Source: DASUPK01 sp963743575 (GTDB lineage: Bacteria > Actinomycetota > Thermoleophilia > Solirubrobacterales > 70-9). Taken from it: a stretch of 64,000 bases of DNA. Position 1 is the stretch's first letter; each line of letters starts with the position of its first letter. The position numbers were made by a program, and so were the translations under genes. The DNA is taken from contig CAVUQC010000007.1 of assembly GCA_963743575.1 (NCBI GenBank), positions 1,178,001 to 1,242,000 on the forward strand, written 5' to 3'. Under the pieces are notes generated by a model that saw only the letters and a program-made list of their open reading frames with translations, searched no databases and was not told the DNA's origin. This document shows positions 1 through 7,398 of this stretch, piece by piece.

Positions 1-2113
1 GGCGCTGCTTCTCCTCGGACTCGAGCGGCTTGCGGTGCCAGCCGGTCTCGATCATGTCGCGCAGCCACATGCGCTGCTGGTGCGAGGAGAGGTGTTCGAT
101 CTGGTACGCGATCGTGCCGCAGTAGGCCTCGCGCATCCGCGGCAGCACCTCGAGCAGCGTCTCGCCCTCGACGCCGATGCGAAGGATCTCCGCCGGGATC
201 TGCGCCATCAACTCGGGGGTCAGGTTGAGGTTCTCGGGCTGGATCGCCGGGTCGCCCTTCGGCTCGGAGCCGAGCGGGTCGAGCCGGGCCGCGAGGTGGC
301 CATGGGTCCGATAGCCCTTGAGCAGCGAGGTCGCGGCCTGGACTCCCTGGAGGAGCTCGGTGCTGGGCCTCGCGGCGACGCTTGGGGCGGTCGGCCCGCC
401 CGGGGCGCCCGGCGCCGCCAGCGGTGGGGCAGAGGCCGCGGCGGCGTGCGCCGAGGTGATCGGACTGGGATCGACCTCGAGCTCCCGCGCGACGGCCTCG
501 TAGAAGTCGTCCTCGCCCTGCAGCAGCTCCTCGATCCGGCGCAGGAATGATCCGGACTCGGCCCCCTGGATCACGCGGTGGTCATACGTCGAGGTCATCG
601 TCATCACCTTCGAGACCCCGAGCGCCTTGATCTTCTCCGGCGGAGCGTGCCTCCACTCGACCGGATAGGCGAGCGACCCGCAGGCGACGATCGTGCCCTG
701 GCCCTTCAGCAGGCGCGGCACGGAGGCGACGGTCCCGAGGCCGCCCGGGTTGGTGAGGCTGATGTTGGTCCCCTGGAAGTCGTCCGCGGTGAGGCTGTTC
801 TCCCGGGTCTTCGTGATCAACTCCTCGTAGTAGGAGTGGAAGCCCCCAAAATCGAGGCGATCCGCGCCCTTGATGCAGGGGACCAGCAGGGAGCGCTTGC
901 CCTTGCGCTCCACGTCGACGGCGATGCCCAGGTTGACGCCGCCTGGCTCGATCACCGTGGGTTTGCCGTCGCGTTCCTCGAAGGCTCGTCCCATCACGGG
1001 CCACTCCTGCGCGGCCTTGACGATGGCCCAGGCGATCAGGTGCGTGAAGCTCACCTTCATCCCGCGCTCCTTCAGGACGGCGTTCAGGGCCTTGCGCTTG
1101 GCGTCGAGGGTGTCGACGGCCAGCTCGCGGAACGAGGTGGCCGTCGGGATCGAGCGGCTCTCGTCCATCGCCTTGGCGAGCGTGGCGGCCGGGCCTCGAA
1201 GCGGCTTGGCCTCGCCCTCGGCGGCCTTGGCGGGGGCCGCGGCACCACCTCCGCCGTTCAGGACGTCGTCCTTGGTGATCTTGCCGCCGTGGCCGCTCCC
1301 CTTGACTCCCTTGAGATCGACGCGGTTGGCCTGGGCGGCGCGGCGGGCGACGGGGGTGGCGCGGGCGTCTCGGTTGCCGGCTTCGCCATCGGATCCGCTC
1401 AAGGAGGCTGAAGCGCCCGCAGGAGCCGGCGCCGAACCGGCGTCGGTGTCAGGGGTCGCCGGCTCCGAGGACGCTTCCTCTGATGCTGGTCCCTTGGTCA
1501 TCTCGGCGAGTGGCTTGCCCACCTCGATCGTCTCATCGGGGCCAACGAGGATCTTGGTGATCATGCCGCTGGCGGGCGCGGGGACCTCGGCGTCGACCTT
1601 GTCGGTGGAGACCTCGACCACGGTGTCGCCCTCGGCGATCTGATCGCCCTCGGCGACGTGCCACTCGAGCACGGTCCCCTCGGTGACCGACTCGCCCATC
1701 TCGGGCATGACGATCTCGAGGCCCCCGCCCTCGAGGGACTTCCCGGCAGAGACCGAGGCGTCGTCCGTGGTGGCGGTGGTGGAGTCTCCGGCCCCGTTCG
1801 ACCTGGCTTCGCCATCTGAAGAAGCGACCTCGGAGGCTTCAACCTCCTTCTCCGGTGGCCCGCCGTTCGGATCGATCTCGGCCATCGGCTTGCCGACCTG
1901 GATCTCATCGTCGGGCTGCACCAGGATCTTCGTGACCGTGCCGGCGGCGGGGGCGGGGACCTCGGCGTCGACCTTGTCGGTCGAGACCTCGACCATTGTG
2001 TCGCCCTCTTCGACCGAGTCCCCCTCCGAGACATGCCATTCGAGCACGGTGCCCTCCGTCACCGACTCGCCCATCTCGGGCATCAAGAGCTGAACCTTCT
2101 GCTTAGTCGCCAT
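1..2113 (-). CDS. kgd: 2-oxoglutarate dehydrogenase E2-E1 fusion (Kgd/OdhA type) with two lipoyl domains; C-terminus beyond window
   Basis: This is the first ~704 residues of a TCA-cycle enzyme; the frame is open to the window edge. In order it has lipoyl domain 1 (about 5-80, STDKVDA with Lys47), lipoyl domain 2 (about 132-207, Lys172), an E3/E1-binding peripheral domain (about 252-288) and an E2 acyltransferase domain (about 305-545, STYDHRVIQG with His512). The sequence then continues in frame into an E1o N-terminus (from about 585: SLLKGYRTHGHLAARLDPLG). DHRxIQG is the Kgd form of the usual DHRxxDG. Mycobacterial Kgd and corynebacterial OdhA have the E2-E1 fusion but lack lipoyl domains. 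The start ATG is preceded by AAGGGGA. The E1 catalytic part lies outside the window. Confidence 0.9.
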   Translation of the reverse strand, partial: MATKQKVQLLMPEMGESVTEGTVLEWHVSEGDSVEEGDTMVEVSTDKVDAEVPAPAAGTVTKILVQPDDEIQVGKPMAEIDPNGGPPEKEVEASEVASSDGEARSNGAGDSTTATTDDASVSAGKSLEGGGLEIVMPEMGESVTEGTVLEWHVAEGDQIAEGDTVVEVSTDKVDAEVPAPASGMITKILVGPDETIEVGKPLAEMTKGPASEEASSEPATPDTDAGSAPAPAGASASLSGSDGEAGNRDARATPVARRAAQANRVDLKGVKGSGHGGKITKDDVLNGGGGAAAPAKAAEGEAKPLRGPAATLAKAMDESRSIPTATSFRELAVDTLDAKRKALNAVLKERGMKVSFTHLIAWAIVKAAQEWPVMGRAFEERDGKPTVIEPGGVNLGIAVDVERKGKRSLLVPCIKGADRLDFGGFHSYYEELITKTRENSLTADDFQGTNISLTNPGGLGTVASVPRLLKGQGTIVACGSLAYPVEWRHAPPEKIKALGVSKVMTMTSTYDHRVIQGAESGSFLRRIEELLQGEDDFYEAVARELEVDPSPITSAHAAAASAPPLAAPGAPGGPTAPSVAARPSTELLQGVQAATSLLKGYRTHGHLAARLDPLGSEPKGDPAIQPENLNLTPELMAQIPAEILRIGVEGETLLEVLPRMREAYCGTIAYQIEHLSSHQQRMWLRDMIETGWHRKPLESEEKQR
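1362..1405 (+). repeat. Possible copy of the short interspersed palindromic repeat (weak)
   Basis: The core CGGCTTCGCCATCGGATCC closely resembles the copy in nuoE at 62195. It lies in the linker between lipoyl domain 2 and the peripheral-subunit-binding domain of the E2-E1 fusion. Confidence 0.4.
1795..1830 (+). repeat. Possible degenerate repeat copy (weak)
   Basis: It shares the 12-nt core GGCTTCGCCATC with the copies at 1362 and 11310. It lies in the linker between the two lipoyl domains. Evidence is limited to the core. Confidence 0.3.
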
Positions 2114-2155
2114 TCCCCTTACTAACTGTATGACGTTCTCTAAAGCTGCTTTGCA

Positions 2156-2437
2156 CTACCCGATCCGGGCGATCAGGTCCACCGCCGGGTAACCGTGCTC
2201 CCGGATGAACTCGCGGGTCGGCGCCGTCGTCTCGCAGAAGGCGCAGGCGATCATGTCCGAGAACCCGACCGGTCCCGAGAGCGCGAGCGGCATGTCGCAC
2301 TCGGGGCAGGCCAGCGACCGCATCCCAAGCCAGGCCGCGCGCTCGGCGGGCCGGATCTCGACCCGCGCCGCAGCGGCGCGCAGCCGCTCGTCGCGCTTGG
2401 GATCGACGTTGCTGGCCGGGTCGTAGAAAAGCCCCAC
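2156..2437 (-). CDS. Hypothetical protein with zinc-ribbon-like cysteine pairs
   Basis: This protein of about 93 residues is not one I recognise. It has two cysteine pairs, CPEC and CAFC, about 23 residues apart, which suggests a small zinc ribbon. It begins VGLFYDPASNVDPKRDER. I chose GTG at 2437 because an AATAAT hexamer lies exactly 6 nt upstream, the leaderless pattern seen across this window; a GTG at 2503 would add 22 residues. It is divergent from the acyl-CoA reductase gene and lies just upstream of, and in the same direction as, the E2-E1 fusion. No function can be assigned. Confidence 0.65.
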   Translation of the reverse strand: MGLFYDPASNVDPKRDERLRAAAARVEIRPAERAAWLGMRSLACPECDMPLALSGPVGFSDMIACAFCETTAPTREFIREHGYPAVDLIARIG

Positions 2438-2443
2438 AACTTG

Positions 2444-2449
2444 ATTATT
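2444..2449 (-). promoter_or_regulatory. -10 element (AATAAT) of a leaderless promoter
   Basis: It lies 6 nt before the GTG at 2437 in an unusually AT-rich patch. Confidence 0.45.
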
Positions 2450-2528
2450 GCGCTGCGCCGACGTGGGCCAAGCGGCGGAGGGCGCGTGCGGTGTAAGTTC
2501 CACCCAGTTTGGATGGAGGAGGGGTGAG

Positions 2529-4538
2529 ATGAGCTATTTCGTCACCGGTGCCACCGGATTCATCGGCCGCAACCTGGTCGAGCAGCTGCTCGAGCGCCAG
2601 GGGACGATCTACGTCCTCGTCCGGGAGGGATCGCGCGGCCGACTGGAGGAGCTCCGAAGCCGCTGGGGCGCGGATGAGGAACGGATCGTCCCGGTGATCG
2701 GCGACCTCTCCCAGGAGCACCTGGGCTGCGGCGAGCAGATCGCGGAGCTCCGGGGCAAGGTCGACCACTTCTTCCACCTCGCGGCGATCTACGACATGAC
2801 CGCGGACGCGGAGAGCCAGCGCATCGCGAACGTCGAGGGCACCAGGGAGGCGGTCAAGCTCGCCAAGGAGCTCGACGCGAAGCATTTCCACATGGTCAGC
2901 TCGATCGCCGCGGCGGGCCTCTACAAGGGCACCTTCACGGAGGACATGTTCGAGGAGGCCGAGAAGGTCGACAACCACCCGTACTTCCAGACCAAGCACG
3001 AGTCCGAGGCGGTGGTGCGCAAGGAGTGCGAGGTCCCCTGGCGGGTCTACCGGCCTGGGATCGTCGTCGGGCACTCCGAGACCGGCGAGATGGACAAGGT
3101 CGACGGCCCGTACTACTTCTTCAAGCTCCTGCAGCGAGCCCGGAACGCGGTCCCGAGCTGGTTCCCGGGAATCGGCATCGAGGGGCGGAGGATCAACATC
3201 GTCCCGGTCGACTTCGTCGCCAGGGCGATGGATCACATCGCCCACATCGATGGGTTCGACGGGCAGGCCTTCCATCTCACCGACCCGAATCCGCTGTCGG
3301 CGGGCCAGGTGATCAACGTCTTCGCCAAGGCTGCGCACGCACCCGAGGCGGCGCTGCGGATCGACTCGCGGATGTTCGACTTCATCCCGAAACAGGTCCG
3401 AGGCGGGCTCACGATGCTGCCGCCCGTCAAGCGCATCAGCGACCAGGTCCTCGCCGACCTCGGCATCCCGCGCTCGGTGCTCGTCTACATCAACTACCCG
3501 ACCGACTTCGACTCCACCAAGACCCAGGCGGCGCTGGAGGGGAGCGGGATCTCGGTTCCGCCTCTGCCGGGCTACGCCGACCGGCTCTGGGATTACTGGG
3601 AGCGCAACCTCGACCCGGATCTCTTCAAGGACCGCTCGCTCTCCGGCGCGATCGGGGGCAAGGTCGTCCTGATCACCGGAGCCTCCTCGGGAATCGGCAA
3701 GGCGTGCGCCGTCAAGTGCGGCGCGGCCGGCGCGGAGGTCCTGCTCGTCGCCCGAACGCCTGAGAAGCTCGAGGAGACCAGGGTGGAGATCGAGGAGGCG
3801 GGGGGCACCGCCCACATCCATCAGTGCGACCTCTCGGACCTCGACGACGTCGAGCGGATGGCGAAGGAGGTGCTCGAGCAGCACGAGCGGGTGGACATCC
3901 TCGTCAACAACGCGGGGCGCTCGATCCGGCGCTCGATCGAGAACTCCTACGAGCGTTTCCACGACTTCGAGCGGACCATGCAGCTCAACTACTTCGGCGC
4001 TCTTCGGCTGATCCTGAGCGTGCTGCCCTCGATGCGCAGGCGGAGTGCGGGGCGCAAGGGCGGGCACATCATCAACATCAGCTCGATCGGCGTGCAGACC
4101 AACACGCCGCGCTTCTCGGCCTACGTTGCGTCCAAGGCCGCGCTCGACGCCTGGTCCCGGTGCGTCGCCTCGGAGGTGGTCGACGACGGCGTCCACATCA
4201 CCACCATCCACATGCCGCTGGTGCGGACCCCGATGATCGCCCCGACCAAGATGTACGACGCCTTCCCGACGATCACCCCCGACCAGGCCGCGGACATGAT
4301 CTGTGACGCGATGATCCGCAAGCCGAAGAAGGTTGCGACCCGCCTCGGCAACTTCGGCGAGCTCCTCTACAACGTCGCGCCGAAAGCCTCGGACGCGATT
4401 CTCAACACGGCCTACAAGCTCTTCCCCGAATCCAGCGCCGCCAAGGGCAAGGACGACGGGAAGCCCGCCGAGAAGGAGCAGGAGCTCTCCACCGAGGGCG
4501 TCGCGTTCGCGTACCTGATGCGCGGCGTCCACTGGTAG
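2529..4538 (+). CDS. Two-domain fatty acyl-CoA reductase (AcrA1/FcrA-like)
   Basis: This 669-residue protein has two Rossmann reductase domains. The N-terminal male-sterility/NAD_binding_4-type domain has TGATGFIG at 6-13 and a YxxxK-like YFQTK. The C-terminal classical SDR domain has TGASSGIG near 382, NNAG near 459 and YVASK near 531. This layout and length match mycobacterial AcrA1 (Rv3391) and Marinobacter fatty acyl-CoA reductase, which reduce acyl-CoA to fatty alcohol with NADPH. The ATG at 2529 is preceded by GGAGGAGGGG and starts directly with the nucleotide-binding motif; an in-frame start at 2448 would lack this. Three bases separate it from the AGPS-like gene, so the two are probably co-transcribed and may supply fatty alcohol for ether lipids. 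Confidence 0.85.
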   Translation: MSYFVTGATGFIGRNLVEQLLERQGTIYVLVREGSRGRLEELRSRWGADEERIVPVIGDLSQEHLGCGEQIAELRGKVDHFFHLAAIYDMTADAESQRIANVEGTREAVKLAKELDAKHFHMVSSIAAAGLYKGTFTEDMFEEAEKVDNHPYFQTKHESEAVVRKECEVPWRVYRPGIVVGHSETGEMDKVDGPYYFFKLLQRARNAVPSWFPGIGIEGRRINIVPVDFVARAMDHIAHIDGFDGQAFHLTDPNPLSAGQVINVFAKAAHAPEAALRIDSRMFDFIPKQVRGGLTMLPPVKRISDQVLADLGIPRSVLVYINYPTDFDSTKTQAALEGSGISVPPLPGYADRLWDYWERNLDPDLFKDRSLSGAIGGKVVLITGASSGIGKACAVKCGAAGAEVLLVARTPEKLEETRVEIEEAGGTAHIHQCDLSDLDDVERMAKEVLEQHERVDILVNNAGRSIRRSIENSYERFHDFERTMQLNYFGALRLILSVLPSMRRRSAGRKGGHIINISSIGVQTNTPRFSAYVASKAALDAWSRCVASEVVDDGVHITTIHMPLVRTPMIAPTKMYDAFPTITPDQAADMICDAMIRKPKKVATRLGNFGELLYNVAPKASDAILNTAYKLFPESSAAKGKDDGKPAEKEQELSTEGVAFAYLMRGVHW

Positions 4539-4541
4539 TCG

Positions 4542-6179
4542 GTGGCAACCGCCACGACGCGCCGCCTCAAGCACTGGGGCTGGGGGTACGAGGACCAACA
4601 GCCGCCGCGCGATCAGATCGAGGCGATCGCCAAGGCGGTCACCGACAGGCTGGGCTTCGACGTCGAAGAGATCGAGGAGCCAGTCCCGCTCGATTCGATC
4701 GATCTGCCTGAGCCTCGCATCGAGCCGCCGAAGCGCTTCGCGGAGATGTTCTCCGCCGAACGCTACGAGCGGGTCGCGCACTCGCTCGGCAAGGCCTATC
4801 GGGACGTCGTGCGCGGGTTCAGGGGGGAGTTCCCGAATCCACCCGACCTGGTCGCCTACCCCGAGTCAGCGGAGGACGTGGACATCGTCCTCAACTTCTG
4901 TGCCGATGAGGGCGCGGCCGCGATCCCGTTCGGCGGCGGTACGAGCGTGGTCGGGGGGGTGGAGCCGCGCATGCGCGAGCAGTACCCGGGCGTGGTCAGC
5001 ATCGACCTGAAGCGGATGGACCGGGTGCTCGAGGTGGACGCCGTGTCGAAGGCGGCTCGCATCCAGGCCGGCGCGACCGGCCCGCTGCTCGAGGACCAGC
5101 TTCGTGAACACGGCCTCACCCTGCGGCACTTCCCGCAGTCCTTCGAGTACTCGACCCTCGGCGGCTGGATCGCCACCCGCGCGGGCGGGCACTTCGCCAC
5201 CCTCGAGACCCACATCGACGACCTGGTCGAGTCGGTCCGGGCGGTGACCCTGGACGAAGAATGGGAGAGCAGGCGGCTGCCGGGATCGGGGGCGGGGCCC
5301 AGTCCGGACCGGATGCTGATCGGGTCGGAGGGGATCCTCGGGGTGATCGTCGACGCCTGGGTGCGGGTGCGCGAGCGTCCCACCGAGAAGATCTCCTGCG
5401 GGGTCGCCTGCGACGACTTCGCGACGGGAGCCGAGGCGGTCCGGGAGATCTCACAGTCGGGCCTCAACCCGTCCAACTGCAGGTTGCTCGATCCAGCCGA
5501 GTCGGACATGACGTCTGCCGGGCCGCCCGGGAAGGCTCTGCTGGTGCTCGGCTTCGAGTCGGCGCACGTCCCGGTCGAGGAGCCGATGTCCCTGGCGCTC
5601 GACATCTGCCGCGGCCACGGGGGTGAGCCGGGAAAGCTTCGGCGGGGCAGCGCGCGCGAGTCGAGCGGCGAGGGGGACGACGCCGTCAACGCCTGGCGCA
5701 GCGCCTTCCTCTCGGCCCCCTACCTGCGGGACTCCCTGGTCGCGTGCGGGATCCTCTCCGACACCTTCGAGACCGCCATTACCTGGGACCGGTTCCCCGG
5801 CTTCCACGCCGAGGTGATGGAGACCGCGAGGCGGGCCGTCGCGGAGTCGAGCGGAACGAAGGGCGATGGGGGAGGCTCGCCACGGATCAGCTGCCGCTTC
5901 ACGCATGTCTATCCCGACGGGCCGGCGCCCTACTACACCGTGCTGGCTCCGGCCAGGCGCGGGGACGAGGTCGCCCAGTGGGATGAGATCAAGGCGGCCG
6001 TCTCCGACGCGCTGATCGACGCTGGCGGCACCATCACCCATCATCACGCCGTCGGCCGGGACCACCGCCCCTGGTACGACCGGCAGCGCCCCGAGCCGTT
6101 CGCGGACGCGCTCCGGGCAGCCAAGCGCCAGGTCGACCCGAAAAGCGTGTTGAACCCAGGCGTGCTGATCGACCCATAA
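4542..6179 (+). CDS. FAD-binding alkylglycerone-phosphate synthase-like protein (AGPS family)
   Basis: This 545-residue flavoprotein has the AGPS opening LKHWGWGYED, an FAD-binding PCMH domain with PFGGGTSVVGG and a C-terminal HHHAVGRDHRPW. The histidine run corresponds to the active-site His motif of AGPS. Characterised members replace the acyl chain of acyl-dihydroxyacetone phosphate with a fatty alcohol, forming the ether bond. The start is GTG, 3 nt after the acyl-CoA reductase stop. That neighbour makes fatty alcohols, which supports an ether-lipid role, although actinobacterial AGPS homologues are not all proven to do this. The length is somewhat short of the human enzyme but normal for bacterial members. 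Confidence 0.8.
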   Translation: MATATTRRLKHWGWGYEDQQPPRDQIEAIAKAVTDRLGFDVEEIEEPVPLDSIDLPEPRIEPPKRFAEMFSAERYERVAHSLGKAYRDVVRGFRGEFPNPPDLVAYPESAEDVDIVLNFCADEGAAAIPFGGGTSVVGGVEPRMREQYPGVVSIDLKRMDRVLEVDAVSKAARIQAGATGPLLEDQLREHGLTLRHFPQSFEYSTLGGWIATRAGGHFATLETHIDDLVESVRAVTLDEEWESRRLPGSGAGPSPDRMLIGSEGILGVIVDAWVRVRERPTEKISCGVACDDFATGAEAVREISQSGLNPSNCRLLDPAESDMTSAGPPGKALLVLGFESAHVPVEEPMSLALDICRGHGGEPGKLRRGSARESSGEGDDAVNAWRSAFLSAPYLRDSLVACGILSDTFETAITWDRFPGFHAEVMETARRAVAESSGTKGDGGGSPRISCRFTHVYPDGPAPYYTVLAPARRGDEVAQWDEIKAAVSDALIDAGGTITHHHAVGRDHRPWYDRQRPEPFADALRAAKRQVDPKSVLNPGVLIDP

Positions 6180-6195
6180 CGCCCGCTCCTGGTGA

Positions 6196-6220
6196 GTTCT
6201 TCCGGATATACCGGAACAAC
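6196..6220. promoter_or_regulatory. 25-bp dyad after the AGPS-like gene: operator or hairpin
   Basis: The inner arms TTCCGG and CCGGAA are perfect around ATATA. The outer arms extend to 9 of 10 pairs (GTTCTTCCGG / CCGGAACAAC). It lies 17 nt after the stop codon without a T-run, so it could be an operator or a transcript-end hairpin. The rest of the 214-nt spacer holds nothing I recognise except the weak repeat at 6349. Confidence 0.5.
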
Positions 6221-6348
6221 GCACCAACTGTGCCGCTTTGGACGAGAAGCCGCTCTTGCGTCCATGTACGGAACGGCCGCCGGACTGCTGAATCTCGGGG
6301 CAGGGGCGGAGCGGAGGCGACTTGTGATGGGCGGGTGCTTGCGGCTGG

Positions 6349-6392
6349 GATCTGATGGCGAATGCCGGGTCGCGACCACTACCCTGCGCCCT
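6349..6392 (-). repeat. Possible degenerate interspersed repeat copy (weak)
   Basis: It contains GATGGCGAATGCCGGGTCGCG and GCGCCCTC, resembling the ends and core of the repeat family. It overlaps the presumed promoter of the UbiA gene. Confidence 0.3.
6380..6385 (+). promoter_or_regulatory. -10 element (TACCCT) of a probable leaderless promoter
   Basis: It lies 8 nt before the ATG at 6394. Confidence 0.35.
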
Positions 6393-6393
6393 C

Positions 6394-7344
6394 ATGGCTG
6401 ACGCTCTCCAAGAGCGGACGGAGCCGCAGGCGGAGCCGATCGCAACCGGCGGCGAGTCCCCCAAACCCCGGCGCGGGCCCGTTCGCGCAGTGATCAAGGC
6501 CCTGCGTCCGCAGGAGTGGGTCAAGAACACCCTCGTGTTCGCGGGCCTGCTCTTCTCCGCGAAGTTCAAGGATTTCGACGCGGTCGTGGACGCCTCCGTC
6601 ACCTTCGCGGCCTTCTGCATGGTCGCCTCGGCCGGCTACTTGGTCAACGACGCTCATGACGTCGCCGAGGACCGCCAGCATCCAACCAAGCGGTTTCGTC
6701 CCATCGCCGCCGGCGAGCTCAGCATCCCGACGGCCGTCACCCTCGCCGTGGTGCTCGCCATCGTGGCACTCGCCGGCTCGGCGACGCTCGAGGGGCTCGA
6801 GGTCGGCGGCCTCGTCCTCGCCTACGGAGTGGGCACCACGCTCTACTCGTACGTGCTGAAGCACGAGGTGATCCTCGACGTAATGACAATCGCGGGACTC
6901 TTCGTCCTGCGGGTCCTCGCCGGTGCGGTCGCCGTGGGCGCCGACGCCTCGGCCTTCCTGCTGCTCTGCACCGGGATGGTCGCGCTCTTCCTCGGCTTCA
7001 CTAAGCGACGCCAGGAGGCGACCTCGGAGCTGCACTCCGGGACCTCGTCGAGGCCGGTGCTCGAGCACTACTCGATCCCCTTCCTCGATCAGATGGTCGC
7101 GATGGTCACGGCCTCGACGGTGATGAGCTACGCGATCTACGCGGTCAACTCGCCGCTGATCGGCTCCAAGATGCTGGGCACGCTGCCGCCGGTGCTCTAC
7201 GGGATCTTCCGCTACCTCTATTTGATCTATGACCGCAAGGACACGCGGTCGACCGACGCGATCCTGCTCGAGGACTACGGCATGATCGGCGCGGCGGTCA
7301 CCTGGGTCGCGAGCGTGGGCATCCTCCTCGCGATCTACCACTAG
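6394..7344 (+). CDS. UbiA-family prenyltransferase, decaprenyl-phosphate phosphoribosyltransferase-like
   Basis: This 316-residue multi-pass membrane enzyme begins its core with LRPQEWVKNTLVFAGLLF and has the motif NDAHDVAEDRQHPTKRFRP. Both are typical of mycobacterial DPPR synthase (UbiA, Rv3806c). That enzyme transfers phosphoribose from PRPP to decaprenyl phosphate on the way to the arabinose donor of cell-wall arabinan. The ATG at 6394 removes a 13-residue non-conserved extension and has TACCCT 8 nt upstream. No other arabinan genes lie nearby, so the exact sugar or acceptor in this organism is uncertain. It is followed by a hairpin. Confidence 0.8.
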   Translation: MADALQERTEPQAEPIATGGESPKPRRGPVRAVIKALRPQEWVKNTLVFAGLLFSAKFKDFDAVVDASVTFAAFCMVASAGYLVNDAHDVAEDRQHPTKRFRPIAAGELSIPTAVTLAVVLAIVALAGSATLEGLEVGGLVLAYGVGTTLYSYVLKHEVILDVMTIAGLFVLRVLAGAVAVGADASAFLLLCTGMVALFLGFTKRRQEATSELHSGTSSRPVLEHYSIPFLDQMVAMVTASTVMSYAIYAVNSPLIGSKMLGTLPPVLYGIFRYLYLIYDRKDTRSTDAILLEDYGMIGAAVTWVASVGILLAIYH

Positions 7345-7353
7345 TACCCAGTA

Positions 7354-7374
7354 GCCACTACGGATGTTAGTGGC
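7354..7374 (+). terminator. Hairpin after the UbiA gene (possible terminator)
   Basis: Perfect 7-bp arms GCCACTA and TAGTGGC flank a 7-nt loop, 10 nt after the stop codon. A GGGGCGGCCCC dyad follows. No T-run is present, which is usual in GC-rich actinobacteria. Confidence 0.5.
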
Positions 7375-7386
7375 CGGGGCGGCCCC

Positions 7387-7392
7387 TACGGT
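7387..7392 (+). promoter_or_regulatory. -10 element (TACGGT) of a leaderless promoter
   Basis: It lies 6 nt before the GTG start at 7399. Confidence 0.45.
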
Positions 7393-7398
7393 TGTGGT

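Noticed and set aside
2445..4781. Long open frame on the minus strand (778 codons)
   Set aside because: It is opposite the acyl-CoA reductase, whose motifs are clear. The product is Arg/Asp/Leu-rich low-complexity, typical of antisense frames in GC-rich DNA.
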